Notes: generated by a model not told the origin, from the sequence alone. Shown: positions 23,874 through 32,429, numbered from the stretch's first letter. The stretch is DNA of 44,687 nucleotides from an uncultured Lachnospiraceae bacterium (GCA_900320485.1 ONSO01000008.1:1-44687); one strand, 5' to 3'. Program-made: numbers and translations.

Positions 23874-23898
23874 AAAAAGAGCGTACTCGGGCACGCTC
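23874..23898 (-). promoter_or_regulatory. Hairpin plus T-run at the 5' end of the DUF1846 transcript
   Basis: On the minus strand GAGCGT (23898-23893) pairs with ACGCTC (23884-23879) and is followed by five T (23878-23874). The predicted transcription start is at about 23899. So the hairpin would be the first thing transcribed, either an early attenuator or a 5' protective stem. Confidence 0.45.
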
Positions 23899-23905
23899 CA
23901 AAATC

Positions 23906-23934
23906 ATCATACATAAAAAAACAAACAAAATCAA
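23906..23934 (-). promoter_or_regulatory. Predicted promoter of the DUF1846 gene
   Basis: On the minus strand TTGATT (23934-23929), 17-bp spacer, TATGAT (23911-23906). The rest of the 330-bp space up to ftsH is A/T-rich and holds the ftsH promoter and a hairpin; no gene is seen in it. Confidence 0.6.
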
Positions 23935-24018
23935 TGAAAAAAAGAAAAAACTTGAAAAAAACATGGGGATTTTAGGAGAGTTTCATTAAGACTTCACAGA
24001 TTTTTCACATTTATTCTA

Positions 24019-24047
24019 TTGATTTATGTCCTTTTTCTCCCTATAAT
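24019..24047 (+). promoter_or_regulatory. Predicted promoter of ftsH
   Basis: TTGATT (24019-24024), 17-bp spacer, TATAAT (24042-24047), about 105 bp before the start codon. Confidence 0.7.
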
Positions 24048-24152
24048 GATATGAGTGGAAATGGAACTCCTCGCTCATACTATAAAATGAATGGGAAGGA
24101 GTAACGATATTTCGCAAAAACTGCGAAAGGATAAGGATGGAAACGAAGAGAC

Positions 24153-26354
24153 ATGGATAATCAAAATAATAATGGAGGCAATCAGCCGCAAAAGCGTCCG
24201 CCCCTCCCGCTTTTGATCATGCTGATCCTGGGGTCGCTGCTTCTTGCGTACGTGCTATATACGGCCATTTACGGGGGGAGGCAGCAGGAGCGCGTAAAAT
24301 ATACAAAGTTCCTGGAGGATCTGAAGGCGGAAAAGGTAAAGAGCGTAAGGCTTGCGGATAACCGGGTAATGACGGTGACGCTGAAGGGGGATACTGCCGA
24401 GACAAGTACCCCGGTAAGCCAGCAGCCGGCTTCGATCTATGGGCGGCTCCTCATGAACCAAGTGAGGGAAATGAATAATACCTATGAGACCATGCTGGCG
24501 GAGGACATGGATACCCTGATGGCCCGTCTGGAGGAATATGGGGTGGAGGGCGAGCTGGTTTCCAGCGGAAACGGCAGCTACATCATGGAGCTTTTGCTGA
24601 CCGTGGTGTTGCCCATTCTGTTATTCTGGGCGCTTCTTGGATTCCTTTTTAAGAGAATGGGGGGAAGCGGCGGCCCCATGGGCATTGGAAAGTCAAACGC
24701 CAAGGTATACGTGCAGAAGGAAACGGGTGTTACCTTTAAGGACGTGGCGGGTGAAGACGAAGCGAAGGAATCTTTGGTAGAGGTTGTGGATTTCCTGCAT
24801 AATCCCCAGAAGTATTCCAAGATCGGCGCAAGGCTTCCCAAGGGTGCCCTTTTGGTGGGCCCTCCCGGAACCGGTAAGACGCTGCTTGCAAGAGCCGTGG
24901 CGGGAGAAGCACACGTTCCGTTCTTTTCCCTGACGGGTTCGGATTTTGTGGAATTATACGTGGGCATGGGCGCCAGCCGCGTGCGTGACCTGTTTAAGGA
25001 GGCAAACAAGAATGCCCCCTGCATTATCTTCATTGATGAGATCGATGCCATCGGCCGGAGCCGTGATTCCAAGTACGGCGGAGGCAACGAGGAGCGCGAG
25101 CAGACGCTGAACCAGCTCCTTTCCGAGATGGATGGATTTGACAGCTCCAAGGGTATTCTCATGATCGGTGCCACGAACCGTCCCGAGATTTTGGATAAGG
25201 CATTGCTCCGTCCCGGACGTTTTGACAGACGGATCATCGTAGATAAGCCTGACTTAAAGGGCAGAGTGGAGATCCTGAAGGTGCATGCCAAGGACGTAAA
25301 GATGGATGAGACCGTGGATCTGGATGCCATTGCACTGGCAACCAGCGGTGCCGTTGGTTCCGATCTTGCCAATATGATCAATGAGGCTGCCATCAATGCA
25401 GTCAAGGAAGGCCGCGAATACGTGAGCCAGAAGGATCTGTTCGGTGCGGTGGAAGTGGTTCTCGTCGGTAAGGAGAAGAAGGACCGCATCATGAGTCCCG
25501 AGGAGAGAAGGATCGTTTCTTACCACGAGGTTGGGCATGCGCTGATCAGTGCGCTGCAAAAGAATTCCGAGCCGGTGCAGAAGATCACCATCGTTCCCCG
25601 TACCATGGGGGCGCTGGGCTACGTAATGCACGTGCCGGAGGAGGAGAAGTACCTGAACTCCGAGGCGGAGCTGCGTGACATGCTGGTGGGACTGCTTGGC
25701 GGACGTGCGGCGGAGGAAATCGTATTTGATTCCGTGACCACGGGAGCGGCCAACGACATTGAGCGGGCAACGGACATTGCAAGAAACATGATCACCCGCT
25801 TTGGCATGAGCAAGAAATTCGGCCTCATGGGCCTTGCAACGGTAGAGAGCCAGTATCTTGAGGGCAGAACGGCACTGAACTGCAGTGATGCCACCGCGGC
25901 GGAGATCGATTCGGAGATCGTGGAGCTTTTGAAGGAAAGCTATGAGAAGGCGCTGTCCATGCTGCGTGAGAACCGTTCCATCATGAATAAGATCGCTGCC
26001 TTTCTTATAGAGAAGGAGACCATTACCGGTAAGGAATTCATGGAAATCTTCCGGAGGGAGAAAGGATTGCCTGAGCCGGAGGAAAAAACAAACGGAGAGA
26101 CACCGGCGGGAGTGAGCGGATTTTCCGGCGGGAGTATCTTAGACGGAAAGCCCGGCTTCGAGGAACCCGCAGTTGCGAAGGAAGTTTTGGAAGCGGTAAA
26201 TGCCGCAGACGCCGGGAAGCCTGAAAAGGGCGGGGAGCCGGAAGACAAAGAGCCGCAAAATAATGAAGCGGAAGACAAAGAACCGGCTGAGGCAGGAAAG
26301 GCTGAGGATGACCGGCCCATTGGACGATTTTCCAACAGAAGACTGGATGATTAA
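24153..26354 (+). CDS. ftsH: ATP-dependent zinc metalloprotease FtsH
   Basis: A 733-residue membrane AAA+ protease that degrades misfolded membrane and regulatory proteins. In order: a cytoplasmic Asn/Gln/Pro-rich start, membrane helix 1 (about 17-40), an external domain, helix 2 (about 143-164), and the AAA domain. The AAA domain has Walker A G-P-P-G-T-G-K-T near 235, Walker B I-I-F-I-D-E-I-D and the second region of homology. The zinc site H-E-V-G-H is near 457, with a downstream Asp ligand region. The C-terminus carries a ~90-residue acidic tail rich in E, K, P, D and G, longer than usual. An intrinsic terminator and tRNA-Ser follow. Confidence 0.96.
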   Translation: MDNQNNNGGNQPQKRPPLPLLIMLILGSLLLAYVLYTAIYGGRQQERVKYTKFLEDLKAEKVKSVRLADNRVMTVTLKGDTAETSTPVSQQPASIYGRLLMNQVREMNNTYETMLAEDMDTLMARLEEYGVEGELVSSGNGSYIMELLLTVVLPILLFWALLGFLFKRMGGSGGPMGIGKSNAKVYVQKETGVTFKDVAGEDEAKESLVEVVDFLHNPQKYSKIGARLPKGALLVGPPGTGKTLLARAVAGEAHVPFFSLTGSDFVELYVGMGASRVRDLFKEANKNAPCIIFIDEIDAIGRSRDSKYGGGNEEREQTLNQLLSEMDGFDSSKGILMIGATNRPEILDKALLRPGRFDRRIIVDKPDLKGRVEILKVHAKDVKMDETVDLDAIALATSGAVGSDLANMINEAAINAVKEGREYVSQKDLFGAVEVVLVGKEKKDRIMSPEERRIVSYHEVGHALISALQKNSEPVQKITIVPRTMGALGYVMHVPEEEKYLNSEAELRDMLVGLLGGRAAEEIVFDSVTTGAANDIERATDIARNMITRFGMSKKFGLMGLATVESQYLEGRTALNCSDATAAEIDSEIVELLKESYEKALSMLRENRSIMNKIAAFLIEKETITGKEFMEIFRREKGLPEPEEKTNGETPAGVSGFSGGSILDGKPGFEEPAVAKEVLEAVNAADAGKPEKGGEPEDKEPQNNEAEDKEPAEAGKAEDDRPIGRFSNRRLDD

Positions 26355-26398
26355 GGGCTTTGCCGGTGATGAAAAAAGGTGCCGGAAAGGTTGAACGT

Positions 26399-26432
26399 AA
26401 AAAAGGCTTCGCGAGTTGCGAAGCCTTTTTTT
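26399..26432. terminator. Intrinsic terminator shared by ftsH and tRNA-Ser
   Basis: AAGGCTTCGC, loop of about 5, GCGAAGCCTT followed by a T-run on the plus strand. A-rich sequence before it gives a T-run on the minus strand, so it can end both the ftsH transcript and the convergent tRNA. Confidence 0.85.
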
Positions 26433-26435
26433 AAC

Positions 26436-26522
26436 GGAGATGCGGGGATTTGAACCCCGGCGCCGCTTGCGCGACCTACCGCATTTCGAGTGCGGACCCT
26501 TCAACCACTTGGGTACATCTCC
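26436..26522 (-). tRNA. tRNA-Ser (anticodon CGA)
   Basis: Read on the minus strand, the acceptor arms GGAGATG and CATCTCC pair perfectly over 7 bp. The anticodon loop has CTCGAAA with anticodon CGA, reading UCG codons. The long class II variable arm (GTCGCGCAAGCGGCGC region) and the GGTTCAAATCC T-loop are present. Length is 87 nt. The CCA end is not encoded. Confidence 0.93.
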
Positions 26523-26534
26523 ATAGCGTACTCT

Positions 26535-26563
26535 ATTCTAGCGGAAAAGGGAGGATTTTGCAA
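26535..26563 (-). promoter_or_regulatory. Predicted promoter of tRNA-Ser
   Basis: On the minus strand TTGCAA (26563-26558), 17-bp spacer, TAGAAT (26540-26535), 13 bp upstream of the mature tRNA. Confidence 0.6.
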
Positions 26564-26610
26564 GTCCTTTATCGTGCAAATTTTGATATAAAAGCATGCT
26601 TTTCGTTCAA

Positions 26611-26647
26611 AATATACCTTGCCAAACGAGGTATATTGGATTATAAT
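26611..26647 (+). promoter_or_regulatory. Promoter with an overlapping palindromic operator (DUF975 gene)
   Basis: TTGCCA (26619-26624), 17-bp spacer, TATAAT (26642-26647). A perfect inverted repeat, AATATACCT (26611-26619) and AGGTATATT (26629-26637), straddles the -35 element with a 9-bp centre. It looks like the binding site of a dimeric repressor. No regulator gene is adjacent. Confidence 0.6.
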
Positions 26648-26711
26648 GACGATAGTGTTTGAAAACGTAACGTGAGCGTATAATGGAGAGAAGCGGAATG
26701 GAGGCGGAAAC

Positions 26712-27503
26712 GTGAATCAAAAGGTTTGGTCCAGGGAAATGTTAAAGGAGAGCGCAAAGAAGGCTTTCAAGAGAAGCTATTGGTGGTGCGTGCTGGCGGC
26801 GCTGATCCTCATGCTGGTCGGAGGAAGCGGAGGAGGCGGCCGTGGGGATAAGGAGGAAAAAGAGGGCAGAAAGCCCGTGATCAGTATCAGTGTTTCTGAT
26901 CTGAACGTCACTACCGAGAAGGTGAAGGATTATGCGGCAAATACCGTGAGCAGGGGAGCCTATGCCATCGGAAAGATCGTTTGGGGACTGGCGGGAGGCG
27001 TGTTTGGAATTTTGCTGGTCGGGCTGGCCCTGGCGGTTGCCGTCTTTGGAATTCTTCTTAAAGCGTTGCTTTTAAATCCCCTGCAGGTCGGAGGCAGAAA
27101 ATTTTTTCTGGAGAATGCGGCTGAGGAAAAGCATGACGTGAAGAGCTTTTTGTATGCATTTCAGTGCGGCTATTACGGCAACGTGGTCGTAAGCATGTTT
27201 ATGAAGAATCTGTCCATTTTCCTGTGGTCCCTGCTCCTTGTGATCCCCGGGATCGTGAAGGCGTATGAGTATCGCATGGTGCCGTATATTCTTGCGGAGC
27301 ACCCGGAGCTTTCATATCAGGAGGTTCTTGGGATGAGCAGTAACATGATGGACGGCCAGAAGATGAATGCCTTTATTCTGGACGTTTCCTTTATTGGCTG
27401 GTATGTTCTGTCTGCCATAACCGGAGGCGTTGTGGGCGTATTCTGGACAAATCCTTACGTGTATGCAACGGATGCGGAGCTTTACCTGACGCTGAGCGAG
27501 TAA
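26712..27503 (+). CDS. DUF975 family membrane protein
   Basis: A 263-residue integral membrane protein. Its N-terminus M-N-Q-K-V-W-S-R-E-M-L-K-E-S-A-K-K-A-F and the later P-G-I-V-K-A-Y-E-Y segment are typical of DUF975 proteins of Firmicutes. Hydrophobic segments lie at about 22-38, 82-120 (two), 165-185 and 219-243. A glycine-rich, charged loop follows the first. The start is a GTG at 26712 with GGAGGCGG at normal distance; no in-frame ATG fits. Function is unknown; related proteins are predicted membrane insertases or permease-like factors only by analogy. A palindromic operator overlaps its promoter, so it is probably a regulated gene. Confidence 0.8.
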   Translation: MNQKVWSREMLKESAKKAFKRSYWWCVLAALILMLVGGSGGGGRGDKEEKEGRKPVISISVSDLNVTTEKVKDYAANTVSRGAYAIGKIVWGLAGGVFGILLVGLALAVAVFGILLKALLLNPLQVGGRKFFLENAAEEKHDVKSFLYAFQCGYYGNVVVSMFMKNLSIFLWSLLLVIPGIVKAYEYRMVPYILAEHPELSYQEVLGMSSNMMDGQKMNAFILDVSFIGWYVLSAITGGVVGVFWTNPYVYATDAELYLTLSE

Positions 27504-27563
27504 AAAGGCTTTGACGAGAAGCCGTCAAAATGCATAACAGATCAGATGAGGCCGGAAGGCCTG

Positions 27564-27609
27564 AAAACCCGGGGCGGGAAAAAACTTTGACGTGCCCCGG
27601 TTTTTTTTT
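27564..27609 (+). terminator. Intrinsic terminator after the DUF975 gene
   Basis: CCGGGGC (27569-27575) pairs with GCCCCGG (27594-27600), followed by nine T residues. Confidence 0.8.
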
Positions 27610-27620
27610 GACTTTTCAAG

Positions 27621-27649
27621 TTGTCTCTTGGGAGAAAATGGGTTATACT
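27621..27649 (+). promoter_or_regulatory. Predicted promoter of pfk
   Basis: TTGTCT (27621-27626), 17-bp spacer, TATACT (27644-27649). The leader to the start codon is about 87 nt and includes a CGGAGGAG ribosome binding site at its end. Confidence 0.6.
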
Positions 27650-27742
27650 ATTACGAGGGAGCGGTGCCCCGTGGCGGGCAGGATGCTCCAAATACAAGTC
27701 AGCACCACGGGGAATCCTCATGGCGGCGGAAACGGAGGAGAA

Positions 27743-28816
27743 ATGAAGAGAATTGGCATGTTGACCAGCGGCGGCGATTGCCAGGCACTGAATGCTGCAA
27801 TGCGCGGCGTGGTAAAGACGCTTGTAAACAGCAAACAGAAGGTTGAGATCTACGGTTTTCTTGACGGTTACAAGGGTTTGATCTACGGTAACTACCGGAT
27901 GCTCACGGGAAATGATTTCTCCGGCATTCTGACCAAGGGCGGAACCATTCTCGGAAGCTCCAGAACCCCGTTTAAGACCATTCAGGATCCGGACGAAAAC
28001 GGCCTGGACAAGGTAGAGGCCATGATCAAGAATTACAAGAAGCTGAAGCTGGACTGTCTTGTGATCCTCGGGGGCAACGGAACGCACAAGACCGCAAATC
28101 TCCTTAGGGAAAAAGGGCTGAACGTGGTAACGCTGCCAAAGACCATCGACAATGACCTTTGGGGTACGGACATGACCTTCGGCTTCCAGAGTGCGGTGAA
28201 CGTGGCCACGGATGCCATCGATTGCATTCACACCACTGCGGCGTCCCACGGGCGGGTATTTATCGTGGAAGTCATGGGCCATAAGGTTGGATTCCTTACG
28301 CTGAACGCCGGCATGGCAGGCGGCGCGGACATTATCCTGATCCCCGAGATCCCTTATGACATTAATAAAGTGATCAAGAAAATCGAGGACAGGGAGAAGA
28401 ACGGCAGCCGCTTCACAATTATTGCGGTGGCGGAAGGCGCCATTTCCAAGGAAGATGCAAAACTGTCCAAGAAGGATTATAAGAAAAAACTTTTGAACAA
28501 TCCCTACCCTTCCGTATCTTACGAGATCGCGGCCCAGATCCAGGAAAAGACCGGCAGGGAGATCCGCGTAACGGTTCCCGGACATACGCAGCGCGGCGGC
28601 AGCCCCTGCCCTTATGACCGCGTGTTTGCAAGCCGTCTTGGCGCGGAAGCCGGTGAGCTGATCCTGAACGGGGAATATGGTTTCATGGTGGGTTATAAGA
28701 ATCGTGAGATCGTTAAGGTGCCCCTGGAAGAGGTGGCAGGAAAGCTGAAGATGGTGGACCCGAACTCTACCATCGTCAAGGAAGCCAAGCTGATGGGCAT
28801 CTGCTTTGGCGACTAA
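27743..28816 (+). CDS. 6-phosphofructokinase (PfkA superfamily, PKTIDND type)
   Basis: A 357-residue phosphofructokinase that phosphorylates fructose 6-phosphate at C1 in glycolysis. Seen are T-S-G-G-D-C-Q-A-L-N-A-A-M-R, L-G-G-N-G-T-H-K-T-A, the catalytic P-K-T-I-D-N-D and P-G-H-T-Q-R-G-G-S-P. The Gly in G-G-N-G-T (E. coli 104 position) suggests ATP rather than pyrophosphate as donor. The Lys in P-K-T-I-D-N-D is shared with the pyrophosphate and mixed group III enzymes, so donor is uncertain. The usual Asp of G-G-D-G is Asn here. CGGAGGAG fixes the ATG at 27743; a longer frame from 27530 would cross the promoter and terminator. dnaX starts 23 bp downstream. Confidence 0.88.
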   Translation: MKRIGMLTSGGDCQALNAAMRGVVKTLVNSKQKVEIYGFLDGYKGLIYGNYRMLTGNDFSGILTKGGTILGSSRTPFKTIQDPDENGLDKVEAMIKNYKKLKLDCLVILGGNGTHKTANLLREKGLNVVTLPKTIDNDLWGTDMTFGFQSAVNVATDAIDCIHTTAASHGRVFIVEVMGHKVGFLTLNAGMAGGADIILIPEIPYDINKVIKKIEDREKNGSRFTIIAVAEGAISKEDAKLSKKDYKKKLLNNPYPSVSYEIAAQIQEKTGREIRVTVPGHTQRGGSPCPYDRVFASRLGAEAGELILNGEYGFMVGYKNREIVKVPLEEVAGKLKMVDPNSTIVKEAKLMGICFGD

Positions 28817-28839
28817 AAGGAACGTGAGGTAGTTTTTAT

Positions 28840-30408
28840 ATGTCATACGTAGCGCTATACCGAAAATTCCGTCCCGCTTCCTTCTCGGAAGTGAAGGGAC
28901 AGGATCATATTGTGACCACGCTCCGGAATCAGATCCGGGCGGGAAGGATCGGTCATGCGTATCTTTTTACGGGCACAAGGGGTACGGGAAAGACTTCCGT
29001 GGCAAAGATTTTTGCAAAGACGGTAAACTGTGAGAATCCTACGGAGGACGGGCCCTGCGGGGAGTGCCGGATCTGTAAGGCCATCGCGGCGGGCGCCAGC
29101 ATGAACGTGATCGAGATCGACGCCGCTTCCAACAACGGCGTGGACAACGTTCGTGAGATCGTGGATGAAGTGGCATATTCGCCTGCGGAAGGAAAATATA
29201 AGGTTTACATTATCGATGAGGTGCACATGCTCTCCATCGGCGCGTTCAACGCGCTGTTAAAAACCCTGGAGGAGCCGCCTTCCTACGTGATCTTTATCCT
29301 TGCAACCACGGAGGTGCATAAGCTTCCCATTACCATTTTGTCCCGGTGCCAGAGATATGATTTTAAACGTATTTCCATCGATACCATTGCGGCAAGGATG
29401 AGGGAACTGGTGGACAAAGAGGACGTTAAGGTGGAGGACAAGGCCCTGCGCTACGTGGCAAAGATGGCGGACGGTTCCATGCGTGACGCTTTGAGCCTTT
29501 TGGATCAGTGCATCGCCTTTCATCTGGGGAATGAACTGACCTATGACATGGCCCTGGACGTGCTGGGAGCCGTGGATAATACGGTGTTTAGCCAGCTCCT
29601 TCGGCACGTTCTTGACCGTGACGTGCTGGGGTGCGTGAAATTACTGGAAGAGATTGTCATGCAGGGCAGGGAGCTGACCCAGTTCGTAACGGATTTTACC
29701 TGGTATCTGAGAAATCTGATGCTGGTACAGGCCACGGATCATTTGGAGGACGTATTGGACGTGTCCACGGAGAACCTGGCCAGGTTAAAGGAAGAGGCCC
29801 AGACGGTGAGCTTTGATCAGATCAGCCGTTACGTCCGGATCTTTTCGGATCTGGCAGGGCAGATCAAGTACGCGTCCCAGAAGAGGATCCTTGTGGAGAT
29901 CGCCCTGATAAAGCTTTGCAAGCCGGAGATGGAAACCTCCAATGAGGCGGTTTTGGACCGGATCCGCCAGGTTGAGGAAAAGGTGGAGCAGGGGACGTTT
30001 GTAAAGGTTCAGGATGCGGGAGCCTTAGCGACGGCAGGGAATCCGGCAACGCCGGTGGAGAGGCCGAAGCTGGAGAAGGCCGTGCCGGAGGAGATCCAGG
30101 ACGTGGTGCGTAACTGGATGGGGATCGTCGGGAATGCCTCAAACCCCCTGAAGATATACCTGAAGTGTGCAAAGCTTAGTCTTGGCAGGGAGAATGAGCT
30201 GGTGATCGCCCTGGAAGACGGCGAGAGATATGACTTTTTTAACAGGGATCCTCAGAATATCGAGGAGACGGAGCGCCTGATCGAAGATTTCTGCGGAAAG
30301 GCCGTTAAGGTAGTTCTGCAGTCCTATGCCGGCGCGGAGGATTTTGATAACCATTTTGTGGATCTTTCAAAGGTGATCCAGATGGAGATAGAGGAAGAGG
30401 AGGAATAA
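28840..30408 (+). CDS. dnaX: DNA polymerase III gamma/tau subunit
   Basis: A 522-residue clamp-loader ATPase. Features are Y-R-K-F-R-P near the start, Walker A G-T-R-G-T-G-K-T-S near residues 45-53, the zinc site (C-E-N-P-T-E-D-G-P-C-G-E-C-R-I-C-K) and A-S-N-N-G-V-D-N-V-R. Walker B is I-I-D-E-V-H-M-L and the sensor 1 region A-T-T-E is present; a variable C-terminal domain follows. It loads the beta clamp and links polymerase cores. GAGGT lies 9 bases before the ATG. It is followed by ybaB (3 bp) and recR, the classical dnaX-ybaB-recR order. I see no clear slippery heptamer for a frameshifted gamma form. Confidence 0.95.
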   Translation: MSYVALYRKFRPASFSEVKGQDHIVTTLRNQIRAGRIGHAYLFTGTRGTGKTSVAKIFAKTVNCENPTEDGPCGECRICKAIAAGASMNVIEIDAASNNGVDNVREIVDEVAYSPAEGKYKVYIIDEVHMLSIGAFNALLKTLEEPPSYVIFILATTEVHKLPITILSRCQRYDFKRISIDTIAARMRELVDKEDVKVEDKALRYVAKMADGSMRDALSLLDQCIAFHLGNELTYDMALDVLGAVDNTVFSQLLRHVLDRDVLGCVKLLEEIVMQGRELTQFVTDFTWYLRNLMLVQATDHLEDVLDVSTENLARLKEEAQTVSFDQISRYVRIFSDLAGQIKYASQKRILVEIALIKLCKPEMETSNEAVLDRIRQVEEKVEQGTFVKVQDAGALATAGNPATPVERPKLEKAVPEEIQDVVRNWMGIVGNASNPLKIYLKCAKLSLGRENELVIALEDGERYDFFNRDPQNIEETERLIEDFCGKAVKVVLQSYAGAEDFDNHFVDLSKVIQMEIEEEEE

Positions 30409-30411
30409 ACA

Positions 30412-30765
30412 ATGGCAAAGCGCGGAGGTTTTCCGGGAGGAATGATGCCCGGCAGCATGAATAACCTTATGAAGCAGGCACAGCGCATGCAGCGTCAGAT
30501 CGAAGACGGACAGAAGGAACTGGAGACAAAGGAGTTTGTGGCAACTACCGGTGGCGGAGCCGTTACGGCAACAGTAAACGGTAAGAAGGAGCTGGTCTCC
30601 ATTAAACTGTTGGAAGATATCGTGGATCCCGAGGATATTGAAACCTTGCAAGATTCCATCGTGGCAGCGGTAAACGAGGCCGTAAAGCAGGCAGAGGCAG
30701 CAAACGAGGAGCTCATGAATAAGATGAGCGGCGGCTTTGGAGGCCTGGGAGGATTGCCCTTCTAA
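30412..30765 (+). CDS. YbaB/EbfC nucleoid-associated protein
   Basis: A 117-residue DNA-binding protein of the YbaB/EbfC family. A Gly/Met-rich N-terminus (G-G-F-P-G-G-M-M-P-G) leads into a helix, then A-T-T-G-G-G-A-V-T-A-T-V-N-G and a helical C-terminus ending in a Gly/Leu-rich tail. Family dimers bind DNA without strict sequence specificity. GAGGAGG at the end of dnaX is its ribosome binding site. Its last base pairs overlap the recR start codon (TAATG), so translation of the two is coupled. Confidence 0.93.
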   Translation: MAKRGGFPGGMMPGSMNNLMKQAQRMQRQIEDGQKELETKEFVATTGGGAVTATVNGKKELVSIKLLEDIVDPEDIETLQDSIVAAVNEAVKQAEAANEELMNKMSGGFGGLGGLPF

Positions 30766-31361
30766 TGAATTTATACAGCGGACACGTTAATCAATTGATC
30801 GATGAACTGGCATCCCTGCCGGGGATCGGTAATAAATCGGCACAAAATCTGGCCTTTCATCTCATCAACATGCCGCAGGACAAGGTAAACCGTCTTGCCA
30901 ACGTGATGATGGAAACCAGGGCGAAGGTGTGCTATTGTAAGGAATGCTGTACCTTGACGGACCGGGAAATCTGCCCGGTCTGCGCCAATGAAAAGCGCAA
31001 TCACAAGGTGATCATGGTGGTAGAGGATCCCAGGGACATGGCGGCTTATGAGAAGACCGGAAAGTTTGAGGGCGTCTATCACGTGCTTCATGGGGCGATC
31101 TCGCCCATGTTGGGCATTGGACCGAATGAGATCAGGCTGAAGGAACTGTTAGAGCGCCTGAAGGGGGACGTGGAGGAAGTGATCATCGCCACCAATTCCA
31201 ATCTGGAGGGCGAATCCACGGCCATGTACGTAAGCAAGCTGATCAAGCCTACGGGCATCCGGGTAACCAGGATTGCCACGGGCGTTCCGGTGGGCGGAGA
31301 TCTGGAGTACATTGATGAAGTGACCTTGACCCGTGCGTTGGACGGAAGGGTCGAGCTTTAA
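30765..31361 (+). CDS. recR: Recombination mediator RecR
   Basis: A 198-residue RecR protein. It has the helix-hairpin-helix L-P-G-I-G-N-K-S-A-Q near residue 17, the four-Cys zinc finger C-Y-C-K-E-C-C...C-P-V-C near 54-71 and the Toprim domain with V-V-E-D-P and T-N-S-N-L-E-G-E. With RecF/RecO it helps load RecA at gaps. It starts in the TAATG overlap with the preceding gene. galM follows after 15 bp. Confidence 0.96.
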   Translation: MNLYSGHVNQLIDELASLPGIGNKSAQNLAFHLINMPQDKVNRLANVMMETRAKVCYCKECCTLTDREICPVCANEKRNHKVIMVVEDPRDMAAYEKTGKFEGVYHVLHGAISPMLGIGPNEIRLKELLERLKGDVEEVIIATNSNLEGESTAMYVSKLIKPTGIRVTRIATGVPVGGDLEYIDEVTLTRALDGRVEL

Positions 31362-31376
31362 GAGAGAAAGGCAGGT

Positions 31377-32429
31377 ATGAGGGAAATGGCAGTAGAGGTT
31401 CAGGAGTTTGGCAAGGCAAAGGACGGCCGGGAGATCAAACTGTACGTCATCAAGAATAAGAAGGGGATGCAGGCGGCGGTGACCAATATCGGCGCCGTGC
31501 TGGTAAAGCTTCTCGTTCCGGATGCGAAGGGGACGCTGGATGATCTTGTTTTGGGTTTTGACAAGGGTGAGGATTACTACAACAACGGAAGCTTTTTCGG
31601 CGCGGTTGTAGGTCCTAACGCAAACCGCATCGGCGGCGCAAGCTTTGAGATTGACGGCGTGAAGTATCAGCTTGCGGTAAATGACGGCCCCAATAACCTT
31701 CACAGTGATTATGAGAAAGGCTATCATAAGGCTATCTGGGATGCGCAGGTGGGTGAGAACAGCGTATGCTTTTCCCTGGAGGATACGGATGGAAACATGG
31801 GCTTCCCCGGAAACAAAAAGGTTCAGATCACTTATACGCTGGACGAAAATAACGGGCTGGAGCTTCATTACCATGCAAGCAGCGATAAGAAGACGGTCCT
31901 GAATCTGACGAATCATACGTATTTTAACCTGGACGGGCATGGCAGCGGAAGCATTGAGGGGCATGAACTGACCCTGAACTGCAGTAAATATACGCCCGTG
32001 GTAGCCGGGGCCATCCCTACGGGTGAGCAGGCTCCCGTTGCAGGTACTTTCATGGATTTCACCTCCCCTAAGGTGATCGGCAAAGAGATCAATGAGCCTT
32101 GGGAACAGCTCCTTTTGACCAAGGGCTATGATCACAACTGGATCATTGACGGCGCAGACGGAAAGCTTCGTCAGTTTGCCACCGTGAAGGGGCCTAAGAG
32201 CGGCAGGGTGATGAAGGCGTACACGACCCTTCCCGGCGTACAGTTTTATGCAGGCAACTGCATTGCGCCCGTAAAGGGAAAGGACGGCGTGGAATATGGT
32301 CCCCGCATGGGACTGTGCCTTGAGACGCAGTATTATCCTGACACAGTGCATCAACCTGACTTCCCTTCCTGCATTTTTGGCGGGGACCGGGAGTATGATT
32401 CCGTGACCGTATATCGTTTTGAGGCTTAA
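31377..32429 (+). CDS. galM: Aldose 1-epimerase (mutarotase)
   Basis: A 350-residue galactose mutarotase-type protein that interconverts alpha and beta aldoses. Visible are T-N-I-G-A-V-L-V-K-L, G-A-V-V-G-P-N-A-N-R-I-G, L-H-S-D-Y-E-K-G (family usually N-G-G near here), the catalytic His in T-N-H-T-Y-F-N-L and the base Glu in G-L-C-L-E-T-Q-Y-Y-P-D. Cytoplasmic. AAAGG lies 5 bases before the ATG at 31377; an ATG at 31386 is the alternative. It ends the dnaX-ybaB-recR-galM string. A hairpin at 32497-32541 may terminate the transcript. Confidence 0.92.
   Translation: MREMAVEVQEFGKAKDGREIKLYVIKNKKGMQAAVTNIGAVLVKLLVPDAKGTLDDLVLGFDKGEDYYNNGSFFGAVVGPNANRIGGASFEIDGVKYQLAVNDGPNNLHSDYEKGYHKAIWDAQVGENSVCFSLEDTDGNMGFPGNKKVQITYTLDENNGLELHYHASSDKKTVLNLTNHTYFNLDGHGSGSIEGHELTLNCSKYTPVVAGAIPTGEQAPVAGTFMDFTSPKVIGKEINEPWEQLLLTKGYDHNWIIDGADGKLRQFATVKGPKSGRVMKAYTTLPGVQFYAGNCIAPVKGKDGVEYGPRMGLCLETQYYPDTVHQPDFPSCIFGGDREYDSVTVYRFEA

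Noticed and set aside
27530-27742. Longer pfk start
   Set aside because: The extension would cross the terminator and promoter, and does not resemble the family's N-terminus. ATG at 27743 has a strong ribosome binding site.
27542-28846. 434-codon minus-strand frame opposite pfk
   Set aside because: A shadow of a clear phosphofructokinase gene.
31149-32354. 401-codon minus-strand frame opposite galM and recR
   Set aside because: A shadow of two clear genes.
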